From Lactiplantibacillus brownii (GTDB lineage: Bacteria > Bacillota > Bacilli > Lactobacillales > Lactobacillaceae): a DNA stretch of 51,509 bases. The stretch is taken from assembly GCF_031085375.1 (NCBI RefSeq), contig NZ_JAVCWF010000003.1, positions 1 to 51,509 on the forward strand, read 5' to 3'. The notes under the pieces were generated by a model. That model searched no databases. It worked only from the letters and a program-made list of their open reading frames with translations, and was not told the origin of the DNA. Shown one piece after another: positions 1-6,509 of this stretch (position 1 is the stretch's first letter; the number at the start of each line of letters is the position of its first letter). The position numbers and the translations under genes were made by a program.

Positions 1-1146
1 ATGACAAAATCAACAAATTTTAATTACTATGAAGCCGATAACGTATATGGAGCCTTATTTTTCCAGTTTCCTAAGGTATTAATGTATGGCGAGCAATACA
101 AGCATTTAAGCAGTGATGCTAAATTGGCTTATATGGTACTGAAAGACCGGCTCGAGTATTCTTTGCGCAACAACTGGGTTGATGAAGAAGGACACGTCTA
201 CTTTATTTTTACCAATCAAGAATTAATTAATCTGTTTAACTGTTCGGAACATAAAGTTATTAAAATAAAAGCTGAACTTAAATCAGCCGGCCTACTCTTA
301 CAAAAACAAATGGGATTCAACCCAAAGACTAAAAAGAATGAACCGAATCGTCTATACCTTTCTAAGCTCGATGTAAAAGCTACTGATGTTTATCTAAGGG
401 GCGAATATGGGCAAAAAGAGCCTGAAACCCTTGCTACAAGCGGAACTGCAAAAAATGCAGTTCCACAAGAGACCGTTGAAACCCTTGCTACAAGCGGAAC
501 TGCAAAAAATGCAGTTCCGCAAGAGACCGTTGAAACCCTTGCTACAAGCGGAACTGCAAAAAATGCAGTTCCGCAAGAGACCGTTGGAAAAAAACCTCAA
601 ACCCTTGCTACAAGCGGAACTGCAAAAAATGCAGTTAATCTATATAAAGACTATAAAAATAATATAGATACTCATAGATACGGTATAGATACTCAAAAGT
701 TGGACTTTTCCACAGCCAATTTTTCACCAGCTGAAATTGAAGCCCAAAATCGGGATTTAGTAAAACATGCTGATGAGTTCTTAACTGACGAAGATAGTGG
801 CTTACCGGTCTTCTTAGAACCAGAAGCAGTGCAACTACTTAGCTTTTGGTGCCGTACCCCACAACAAATGCGGCGCTTTATTGGCATTATCTTAAACGCC
901 AAATATGCTGTCGAAAAAGAACATAAGGATTTAGGCGTATGGATTCTATTAGATGACCCTGATTTAAAAAAAATGATGACCAAAACATTAAGACGCTATT
1001 TTAATGCCCTAAGAAGCGATGAGAAGCATATCAATAATGTTGAGAACTACCTGTACGGCACCATGCAAAACCTATTTGATGTTTGGTGGAACCAACAAGC
1101 GGCTAGAGAATATGCGGCCAAACACCCTAACGATGAGCGTGCTTAA
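1..1146 (+). CDS. repA: RepA_N-family plasmid replication initiator
   Basis: Initiator of theta replication of the RepA_N type found on low-copy plasmids of Firmicutes. The N-terminal ~125 residues carry the family's winged-helix region, with the family-like stretch LSSDAKLAYMVLKDR near residue 37 and FTNQELINLFNCSEHKV near residue 71. Residues ~140-212 are a tandem 18-residue repeat (ETLATSGTAKNAVPQ-type) encoded by 54-bp DNA repeats, which probably are the origin iterons inside the gene. The C-terminal ~170 residues look alpha-helical and are less conserved in this family. The 381-aa length is normal. The ATG at base 1 has its ribosome binding site (AAAGGGAG, 51494-51501) only if the window's ends are joined, so the molecule is most likely circular. 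The upstream leader (51270-51500) is rich in nested stem-loops, suggesting antisense-RNA control. Confident family call. Confidence 0.93.
   Translation: MTKSTNFNYYEADNVYGALFFQFPKVLMYGEQYKHLSSDAKLAYMVLKDRLEYSLRNNWVDEEGHVYFIFTNQELINLFNCSEHKVIKIKAELKSAGLLLQKQMGFNPKTKKNEPNRLYLSKLDVKATDVYLRGEYGQKEPETLATSGTAKNAVPQETVETLATSGTAKNAVPQETVETLATSGTAKNAVPQETVGKKPQTLATSGTAKNAVNLYKDYKNNIDTHRYGIDTQKLDFSTANFSPAEIEAQNRDLVKHADEFLTDEDSGLPVFLEPEAVQLLSFWCRTPQQMRRFIGIILNAKYAVEKEHKDLGVWILLDDPDLKKMMTKTLRRYFNALRSDEKHINNVENYLYGTMQNLFDVWWNQQAAREYAAKHPNDERA
424..636 (+). repeat. 54-bp tandem iterons with internal palindromes, inside repA
   Basis: Units start at 424, 478 and 532, with a partial fourth at 599-636. Each holds a perfect 9-bp inverted repeat, GGAACTGCA then AAAAA then TGCAGTTCC (442-464, 496-518, 550-572). 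The fourth copy, 616-636, keeps only 7 bp of the right arm. Repeats in the middle of rep are the known origin position for RepA_N plasmids, so these are likely RepA binding sites. The 54-bp period keeps the reading frame. Confidence 0.8.
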
Positions 1147-1231
1147 AACTAAAAAGCTATATAAGGCCATTTAAGCTGTTTTAAACAGATAGAGCATAAT
1201 TATATTAAACGAGTTTTAAAATGCGCTTACG

Positions 1232-1259
1232 GGCACTTTAGGAACGTTGTATAAGTGCC
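1232..1259. other. Inverted repeat downstream of repA
   Basis: A 7-bp perfect inverted repeat, GGCACTT (1232-1238) and AAGTGCC (1253-1259), lies in the 228-bp gap between repA and the relB-like gene. It resembles a degenerate MOBQ nick region but does not match it well, and no relaxase gene is adjacent. Function unknown. Confidence 0.3.
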
Positions 1260-1312
1260 ATTGCGGAAAGAACAGCAAACTTAAATTCACAACTTTTAAA
1301 GAAGCAGGCTAA

Positions 1313-1341
1313 TTGAGATGGTACTCAAAGATTAGTATAAT
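1313..1341 (+). promoter_or_regulatory. Sigma-A promoter of the relB-zeta operon
   Basis: TTGAGA (1313-1318) and TATAAT (1336-1341) are 17 bp apart, an almost ideal housekeeping promoter, 34 bp upstream of the chosen relB start at 1375. Confidence 0.75.
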
Positions 1342-1374
1342 GTGAGTAGTAATAAAGGGGGGGGCGAGAAAATC

Positions 1375-1656
1375 ATGGCAGTTAAGGAAAAGAAACGCGT
1401 ACAAGTCCAGATTGACAAAGAATTGGCAGATAATACCGAAGCCGTTTTAAGCCAGTTAGGTCTAAACCCAACTACCGCGATCAATATGTTTTATAAGCGG
1501 ATCGTAGCTGACGCAGCATTACCGTTTAAACCAGCCCTGAGCGAAGCCGAAAGAGCTAATTTAAGCCTTTTAAAGGCTACCAAAGAGACACCAGTAACAG
1601 AGTTCAAAGACGCTAAAGAAGTCGCTGATTGGCTCAATGATCCAGATGAGGACTAA
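1375..1656 (+). CDS. RelB/DinJ-family antitoxin
   Basis: A 93-aa ribbon-helix-helix antitoxin. The N-terminal segment RVQVQIDKELADNTEAVLSQ followed by LGLNPTTAINMFYKR is typical of RelB/DinJ, which dimerise on DNA through the N-terminal strand and bind the toxin with the C-terminal part; ADWLNDPDED at the end fits that tail. The start at 1375 is preferred over the upstream in-frame start at 1342 because AAAGGGGGGG lies just before it and the family begins there. No RelE/YafQ toxin follows. Instead a small gene and a zeta-type toxin gene lie downstream on the same strand, so this protein may repress that operon, or be the orphan half of a lost pair. Family call firm, partner uncertain. Confidence 0.85.
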   Translation: MAVKEKKRVQVQIDKELADNTEAVLSQLGLNPTTAINMFYKRIVADAALPFKPALSEAERANLSLLKATKETPVTEFKDAKEVADWLNDPDED

Positions 1657-1702
1657 TGGCTTATCAGATTAAATAAATTAATAACTTGGAAGTGTGATGA
1701 AC

Positions 1703-1888
1703 ATGAAAGATACAATCACAATTAATGACTTTTTTGAAATTGCCAAAGAAACTGATTTAAAAGATTTACTTGATAAGTCATTACATGAGCCAGATCCAGA
1801 AAAGCGCAAAGTATATGACGCTTTATATACCTACTTTTTAGATAAAAGGCAAGATGAGGTTATTAAGCGAAAGGACTTTGTCCGTTGA
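1703..1888 (+). CDS. Small protein coupled to the zeta toxin gene, candidate antitoxin
   Basis: An acidic 61-aa protein (ATG at 1703, GGAAG at 1688-1692; an ATG at 1697 is also possible) with no motif I recognise. It is rich in Asp, Glu and Lys and probably helical, without a membrane segment. Its stop codon overlaps the TTG start of the zeta-toxin gene (TTGA, 1885-1888), a layout typical of antitoxin-toxin pairs where the antitoxin is translated first. By position it could be the epsilon/PezA-like neutraliser, but I see no convincing sequence similarity to those families. It lies in an operon with the RelB-like gene upstream. Confidence 0.6.
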   Translation: MKDTITINDFFEIAKETDLKDLLDKSLHEPDPEKRKVYDALYTYFLDKRQDEVIKRKDFVR

Positions 1889-2200
1889 TAGATAAACCCC
1901 AATATATAATTGTTGCTGGTATTAACGGAGCAGGAAAAAGTACGCTATACGATACATTTCCCATCTTGTTTGACAAAACAAAACGGATTAACGCTGATGA
2001 ACTTTTAAGACAAATGGGTGGCGATTGGCATAAAGATAGTGACAACTTAAAAGCCATGAAAGAAGAAATCAAACAACTACACTATGCTTTAGATCACCAG
2101 CAAAGTATTCACGTAGAAACAACACTGGCAGGTAGAGGCAAAGCTCAACTCAATTTGATTGACAAAGCTCACAAAAATGGCTTTGAAGTGACTTTATTAT
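1885..2200 (+). pseudogene. Zeta-type toxin, 5' part (gene split by an insertion)
   Basis: N-terminal ~105 residues of a zeta/PezT-like P-loop kinase. Known zeta toxins phosphorylate UDP-N-acetylglucosamine and block cell-wall synthesis. The Walker A motif GINGAGKST lies near residues 13-21, followed by INADELLRQ and HVETTLAGRG, all typical of zeta toxins. Translation starts at TTG 1885, coupled to the small gene upstream. After codons for VTLLY the frame runs into foreign DNA at 2201. The remaining codons resume at 5627: joining 1885-2200 with 5627-5991 gives an uninterrupted 226-aa frame. The insertion is flanked by a 10-bp repeat (ACTTTATTAT at 2191-2200 and 5617-5626). The toxin is therefore inactive while its probable antitoxins remain intact. 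Confidence 0.85.
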
Positions 2201-3188
2201 ACGCGTGGTGCTAGTTCGTCACAAAATTAAAAAATCCTAAATTATAGACTAAAATTGCCAGTTCAATTTTTAGTTGAAAGCCAAAGGCACTCCGCGTTAA
2301 GTTAGTTTCAATTTCAAAATCACTAACTAAGGTAGAAAAACGCGATTCAATTGTGCGACGTAACGCCTTGAGCGCGCGCTTATTATGTTCCTTGGCCCCC
2401 CCCTTCATATTTGAACGGTATGGTGTCCATAACGTGTAGCCTAATTGCTTAAATTCAGCGCCAAGTCGCTTGCCTACATAACCGACATCGGCCAAAACAA
2501 TTGGACAAGGACAATCATCAATCAAGCTAACGGCAACTTTTGTATCATGGACCGAAGCGGCAGTCACCACATAATTCAGAATGTAGCCATCAGTGGTTAC
2601 TAGCATGTGGGTTTTAAACCCATAGAACGACATTTGCTTAGTGGCATTGTAGCCAATATTAGCTTGCCCAGCAAAAATACGTGCTCTAAATTTACGTACT
2701 GGTTCACACAATGGATTCGGCAAACTATCAATGATTGCGATCTGTCCAGGTTGGGCTGCTTCACGCGTCAAACCAGTACGGATCGCATTGACCACGGGTA
2801 ATAATTGTAGTGCGCGACGGTTGAACCGTGACCGACTAATGGTGATTTTTTGCGGCATAAAGGCGGTCATCAAGCGCCAAAAACGGCGTTGTGATTGAAT
2901 ACCAAGCGTTGTTTGTAAACACAGTAGCGCCAACAATCGACAGTCATCGATTTTAACGTGCGCCACATTACGCCGTTGCGTCACACAACGTGGGCAATAG
3001 CGCTGGTAAAGCGACTGGCACAGCTGATAAAAATAATGATAGTTACCTTGTAATTCGTGACGAATTTGTTTAAACTTAGGATGGTTCAACATCGTTAGGA
3101 CTCCTTTTAAGTTTAGTCACTTATGAGTCTAACTGTGTTGGACTTTTTTGTTAATTTTTTTGTATTATTACAAACTAGCACCACGCGT
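2201..3188 (-). mobile_element. IS982-like insertion sequence, complete copy
   Basis: A 988-bp element with terminal inverted repeats ACGCGTGGTGCTAGTT (2201-2216) and AACTAGCACCACGCGT (3173-3188) around a single intact transposase gene. It forms the left boundary of the composite insertion in the zeta gene. The IS982 assignment rests on the transposase. Confidence 0.82.
2211..3092 (-). CDS. IS982-family transposase
   Basis: A 293-aa DDE transposase, close to the usual IS982 length. It starts with a conserved region containing CPRCVTQRRNVAHVKIDDCR and LLALLCLQTTLGIQSQRRFWR. The catalytic core is visible as AIIDSLPNPLC (first Asp, residue ~142), VVTAASVHDTKVA, then VLADVGYVGKR (second Asp, residue ~200) and a later Glu in RTIESRFSTLVSDFE. 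The stop codon lies almost at the left terminal repeat. The gene has no frameshift, so it could supply transposase for the partial copy at 5305-5616 as well. No other reading of the sequence is likely. Confidence 0.85.
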   Translation of the reverse strand: MLNHPKFKQIRHELQGNYHYFYQLCQSLYQRYCPRCVTQRRNVAHVKIDDCRLLALLCLQTTLGIQSQRRFWRLMTAFMPQKITISRSRFNRRALQLLPVVNAIRTGLTREAAQPGQIAIIDSLPNPLCEPVRKFRARIFAGQANIGYNATKQMSFYGFKTHMLVTTDGYILNYVVTAASVHDTKVAVSLIDDCPCPIVLADVGYVGKRLGAEFKQLGYTLWTPYRSNMKGGAKEHNKRALKALRRTIESRFSTLVSDFEIETNLTRSAFGFQLKIELAILVYNLGFFNFVTN

Positions 3189-3220
3189 ATAAAAATAGAT
3201 AAAAGAAAGAGGCGGGCAAC

Positions 3221-4108
3221 ATGACAGCTGCTATTCAATTAAAAAACTTATCCTTTGCATACCCTAATAAGCGGGTACTTGATCATCTGAATTTGCAAAT
3301 TCAATCAGGCGAAATCTTTGGGTTGGTCGGTCCAAACGGTGCCGGAAAGACCACCCTGCTCAATCTCATCCAGGGCATCTTAAGCTCCCACAATCATGCC
3401 ATTACCGTTTTGGACAGCCAACCGGGAAGCACCATCGTTAAAGAAAAAGTGGCCACGATGTTTCAAGATGATTTACAAATTAACAATGTCAAAGTAAACG
3501 AGTTCATTAAGTTATTTGCGGCACAAGCAACCCATCCCAAGAATCCCGAAACAGTCATAAAGGAACTTGGTCTTTCAGATATTCAAAATCAACTCATGAA
3601 TAAACTATCCGGTGGACAACGTCGAAAAGTCAGCTTTGCCAGTGCCATTGTGTCAAATCCGCAACTCTTATTTTTAGATGAACCAACCGTGGGTATGGAT
3701 GCAGAAACTCGGCAAAATTTTTGGCGCTATATTGAAAAGTTGCGTCAGCAAAACGTCACTATTGTCATTACCAGCCACTATCTTGAGGAAATTCAAAAAG
3801 TGGCTGACAGAATCGCCATTTTACAAGACGGGCAATTCCGTTACGTTGGTACTTGGCAGACACTTCAAAGCCACCATGATAATGGTCAATTCAATTTCAA
3901 CACACAGCTGGAACGATCATTGTTCACACATTTACCAGCTGTTGAATCCGCCACTCAAACCGACGCCAATATGACCTTAATCAGTAACGATACCGATTTA
4001 ACGTTAAAGGCACTATTGCCTTTTATCGATCAGCTGCATGACATCACGATTACGCGTGAATCATTGGAGTCAATCTTTTTGGAAATGACAAATAAGGGGG
4101 ATCATTAA
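3221..4108 (+). CDS. ABC transporter ATP-binding protein
   Basis: A 295-aa ATPase of an ABC-2 type exporter. Walker A is GPNGAGKTT (residues ~38-46), the signature is LSGGQRRKV (~132), Walker B is LLFLDEPTVG (~148-157) and the switch His is in ITSHYLEE (~185). The C-terminal ~80 residues are the extra domain often seen in drug, peptide or antibiotic exporters. AAAGAGG precedes the ATG at 3221. The permease starts 1 bp after its stop, then a sensor kinase gene overlaps the permease, so this is the usual ABC plus two-component cassette used for export of antimicrobials or sensing of membrane stress. The substrate cannot be read from sequence. It arrived inside the IS982-bounded insert. Confidence 0.88.
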   Translation: MTAAIQLKNLSFAYPNKRVLDHLNLQIQSGEIFGLVGPNGAGKTTLLNLIQGILSSHNHAITVLDSQPGSTIVKEKVATMFQDDLQINNVKVNEFIKLFAAQATHPKNPETVIKELGLSDIQNQLMNKLSGGQRRKVSFASAIVSNPQLLFLDEPTVGMDAETRQNFWRYIEKLRQQNVTIVITSHYLEEIQKVADRIAILQDGQFRYVGTWQTLQSHHDNGQFNFNTQLERSLFTHLPAVESATQTDANMTLISNDTDLTLKALLPFIDQLHDITITRESLESIFLEMTNKGDH

Positions 4109-4109
4109 G

Positions 4110-4886
4110 ATGAAAACATTGGGATATCAAATCAGCTTTAATGCAAAACGCGTTTTTTTACGAAACTTCAGCTATTTATTTTTCACCATCTTAATGCCAA
4201 TTGGCTTCTATATCATATTCACAAAGGTTTTGATTTCGGGAACCACTGCTCAGGAATTGGTCTTTGCCAAGCAATACCTTGGCAGTATGATCGTGTACAG
4301 TGTCTTGATTAACGCCATGTTTGGGCTGGGACAAATTATGCAGAACGACCGTCAGCACAAACTGCTCTCGGCATTATCACTCACACCTAAAGGAACCAAA
4401 TACTACTATATTTCAATTGGTATTATCATGTCACTTGTCAATGTGCTGTCCATTATTTTAATGCAGCTTGTCGCAAAATCAACGTGGAATATCACTCTCT
4501 CGTTAGGTGAATCTGTTAGTGTCATCGTCATTGCTGTTTTTGGTACGCTGCCAATCATGGGGGTTGGCGTTCTTTCCTCATTTGCCAAAACGCCTCAACT
4601 GACAAGCATTATTGCAAACTTAACCGTCTTTCCGTTGGCCATCATTAGCGGCTTGTGGTGGCCACTTCAGATGATGCCGAATTGGGTTCAGACCATCGGT
4701 AAAGCCACACCGACTTACCTCACCAGCAAAATGATCAATCTTGCGATCAATAACCAATCCCTACCAATTCATGATATTATGGGAATAGTCATTTGGACCG
4801 TTATCATATTAGTACTGATTTTTGTACTGATCAAATTGGTTCAAAAGAGTGGAGAACTAAAAAATGATCAAGGGACTGCGGTCTAA
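4110..4886 (+). CDS. ABC-2 type permease
   Basis: A 258-aa membrane protein with about six hydrophobic segments (residues ~20-40, 60-80, 100-125, 135-160, 170-190 and 228-250), as in ABC-2 exporter subunits. The loop containing ISGLWWPLQMMPNWVQTIGKATPTYL before the last helix is characteristic of this family (the LWWPL...MP...P pattern). It lies directly after the ATPase gene and overlaps the downstream kinase gene by 23 bp, so the three were co-translated. Together with the ATPase it would form an exporter in the cytoplasmic membrane. Substrate unknown. No damage is visible. Confidence 0.87.
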   Translation: MKTLGYQISFNAKRVFLRNFSYLFFTILMPIGFYIIFTKVLISGTTAQELVFAKQYLGSMIVYSVLINAMFGLGQIMQNDRQHKLLSALSLTPKGTKYYYISIGIIMSLVNVLSIILMQLVAKSTWNITLSLGESVSVIVIAVFGTLPIMGVGVLSSFAKTPQLTSIIANLTVFPLAIISGLWWPLQMMPNWVQTIGKATPTYLTSKMINLAINNQSLPIHDIMGIVIWTVIILVLIFVLIKLVQKSGELKNDQGTAV

Positions 4887-5304
4887 TTTAAAAACCTATT
4901 GGTACTCGTATATTTGGCTAATCTTTTTGATAGAGGACATTTCAGACAAATTTCCTCCCAAAACGTCAAGCGATTGGTTCTGGGTTGGAATGACCTTTCT
5001 TTTTCTGATTGCTTTCGTGATCACTTCTGCCTCCCCAAAATACCAAATAGCCGGTATGATAACTGAGACGCTGATCGGAATGATCTTTACATTTTTTGAC
5101 AATAACTTCTGGATCATGATTTTTCCAGGATGGCAAATTTCATCCATTTTAGCTTACGCGCCAAAACGTTACTTTAGGCTTTTCGCGACTGTTTATTATG
5201 CGACATTTATTGGCGAAATGATTAATTTGAAAATTCTGAATCCTGTGAACCTTGGTCTGTGGTTATTTGTTTTCCCACTATTCTCACCAATCTTTGCCTA
5301 TAGT
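4864..5304 (+). pseudogene. DesK-like sensor histidine kinase, N-terminal fragment
   Basis: About 147 residues of membrane sensor domain: four or five hydrophobic segments with short loops, starting MIKGLRSNLKTYWYSYIWLIF. This arrangement, overlapping the permease gene of an ABC-2 exporter, is that of DesK/YvfT-type kinases paired with ABC transporters and LuxR-type response regulators. Homology ends at 5304, where the reading frame passes into the IS982 fragment. The phosphorylatable His box, the ATPase domain and the response regulator gene are missing. The frame continues to a stop at 5364 through IS sequence, which is not part of the kinase. The kinase is non-functional, so the exporter has lost its regulator. 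Family call is by topology and context more than by motif. Confidence 0.65.
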
Positions 5305-5616
5305 TTGTCCTTGTCCAATTGTTTTGGCCGATGTCGGTTATGTAGGCAAGCGACTTGGCGCTGAATTTAAGCAATTAGGCTACACGTTATGGACACCATA
5401 CCGTTCAAATATGAAGGGGGGCCAAGGAACATAATAAGCGCGCGCTCAAGGCGTTACGTCGCACAATTGAATCGCGTTTTTCTACCTTAGTTAGTGATTT
5501 TGAAATTGAAACTAACTTAACGCGGAGTGCCTTTGGCTTTCAACTAAAAATTGAACTGGCAATTTTAGTCTATAATTTAGGATTTTTTAATTTTGTGACG
5601 AACTAGCACCACGCGT
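5305..5616 (+). mobile_element. IS982-like 3'-end fragment
   Basis: A 312-bp copy of the end of the element at 2201-3188, in the opposite orientation, beginning at TTGTCCTTGTCC and ending with the intact terminal repeat. It encodes the last ~110 transposase residues, with a frameshift at 5418-5424 (GGGGGGCC run) relative to the complete copy. Its truncated inner end cuts off the sensor kinase gene. Confidence 0.85.
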
Positions 5617-5991
5617 ACTTTATTATATGTTGCTTTGCGAGATGAAAATTTAGCTATCCAAAGGGTCAACGAACGGGTACAAAAAGGTGGCCACGGTGTT
5701 CCAGTAGCAACGATCAAGAAACGTTATCAGCAATCCAAACATAATTTGCCATTAGTGGCCTTTAAATCTGATAAGGTCATGATCTATGATAATAGCGAAA
5801 AGTTTACCTCTGTTTATGCAAGAGAGAAGGGACAAGTTTTTAAGAACGATTTGAGGCATTTTCCTTGGATAAACCAAAATATTACTTATCCAGAAAAGGT
5901 GCAAAAGCAGTTACAAAATTTTGCAGATCAAAACCCAGAAGTAAAGCCTAAAAATGATCCAGAAAATAAAAACGATCGGCCTAGTTATTAG
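5617..5991 (+). pseudogene. Zeta-type toxin, 3' part
   Basis: The C-terminal half of the toxin split at 2200. Bases 5617-5626 are the second copy of the 10-bp target duplication, and the toxin codons continue from 5627 (VALRDENLAIQRVNERVQKG, then GGHGVPVATIKKRY, the conserved zeta GGHxVP motif). The tail after ~residue 205 is charged and low in complexity (PEVKPKNDPENKNDRP). The gene ends in a terminator shared with the convergent small gene. An ATG at 5641 could give a 117-aa fragment without the P-loop, which should be inert. Confidence 0.82.
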
Positions 5992-6005
5992 GTTGATCGT
6001 TTTTT
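5968..6005. terminator. Bidirectional terminator between zeta and the DUF3847 gene
   Basis: AAAAACGATC (5968-5977) pairs with GATCGTTTTTT (5995-6005), giving an A/T-flanked stem usable on both strands between two convergent genes. The stop codons of both genes lie within the loop. Confidence 0.75.
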
Positions 6006-6238
6006 AATTTATCCGGTTTATGGGCGTTAACATAATCAGCAAATGTTTTTAAAAGTTCTTCGGTTTCTTCGACCGATAGGTTATCAGCTTGAAAGTATTT
6101 TTCGAGCAAAGCCCCTTTTTGAATTAATCGGCGAGAACGGGCTTTGCGGGCTTGCCGATTTTCGTAGTATTTAGATTGCCGTAATTTAAAATCTTCTTGC
6201 TCAATTTTTTGTTTTAAACGCGCTTGCTTTTGAGACAT
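5981..6238 (-). CDS. DUF3847-like small mobilisation-associated protein
   Basis: An 85-aa, highly charged protein (start at 6238, GGAGG at 6246-6250; longer in-frame starts lack a good site). It begins MSQKQARLKQKIEQEDFKL and contains ENRQARKARSRRLIQKGALLEKYF, the pattern I associate with DUF3847 proteins found beside MobA/MobL relaxases. A coiled-coil is likely at residues 1-45. It is divergent from the relaxase gene, with the oriT-like region between them, so it may be an accessory nicking or regulatory protein. That role is inferred from position. Confidence 0.7.
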   Translation of the reverse strand: MSQKQARLKQKIEQEDFKLRQSKYYENRQARKARSRRLIQKGALLEKYFQADNLSVEETEELLKTFADYVNAHKPDKLKNDQPNN

Positions 6239-6390
6239 AACGATCCCTCCAATCATATTAGAAATAATCACCGAAACTATATCATATAGGAAACGTTAAG
6301 TCAAAGGATAAAAGTTGAAATAGCGAAGCGGAAGGCATACACTAAAAGTAAATTCAGGAGAATCAGCAGACCGAGTGAAACGAGGTCAAT

Positions 6391-6427
6391 GCGCACTTAC
6401 ACACAACAACTAAAGTTGGTTGTGTTA
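6391..6427. other. oriT-like site with MOBQ-type nick sequence
   Basis: On the minus strand 6399-6391 reads TAAGTGCGC, the core of the nick region shared by RSF1010, pIP501 and pSK41-type (MOBQ) origins of transfer. Directly beside it is an imperfect inverted repeat, ACACAAC-AACTAAAGTTG-GTTGTGT (6400-6426). It lies 83 bp upstream of the relaxase start, the usual place. The exact nick position is an inference. Confidence 0.7.
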
Positions 6428-6509
6428 TTGTGCTAAACACTTGTATTAGAAGTCGCCGTTGGCGACAACAAAATCAAACCCATAAACCCAAAGAAAGGTG
6501 GTGACCGAC

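Larger units (their letters stand above)
2201..5616. mobile_element. 3.4-kb IS982-bounded insertion carrying an ABC exporter cassette
   Basis: A full IS982-like copy (2201-3188, minus) and a 312-bp end fragment of the same IS (5305-5616, plus) bound three transporter/kinase genes in inverted orientation. The outer ends are identical inverted repeats (ACGCGTGGTGCTAGTT...), and a 10-bp direct repeat of the zeta gene, ACTTTATTAT, lies immediately outside both ends. The duplication shows the whole block entered zeta as one unit through its outer IS ends. If one more base pair is counted as terminal repeat, the duplication is 8 bp, closer to the usual IS982 value. Confidence 0.8.

Noticed and set aside
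394..667. Long overlapping ORFs on both strands over the repA repeats
   Set aside because: The 54-bp repeat unit is a multiple of three, so stop-free frames repeat automatically. They have no ribosome sites and repetitive, unnatural sequences; repA explains the region.
1220..1270. Possible second oriT (inverted repeat plus TAAGTGCC)
   Set aside because: It matches the MOBQ nick core only partly (AAGTGCC rather than TAAGTGCGC), and no relaxase is next to it. The site at 6391-6427 fits far better. Kept only as an inverted repeat.
5252..5434. ORF across the kinase/IS982 junction
   Set aside because: It is the tail of the IS982 transposase read from an arbitrary upstream start; the fragment and its frameshift explain it.
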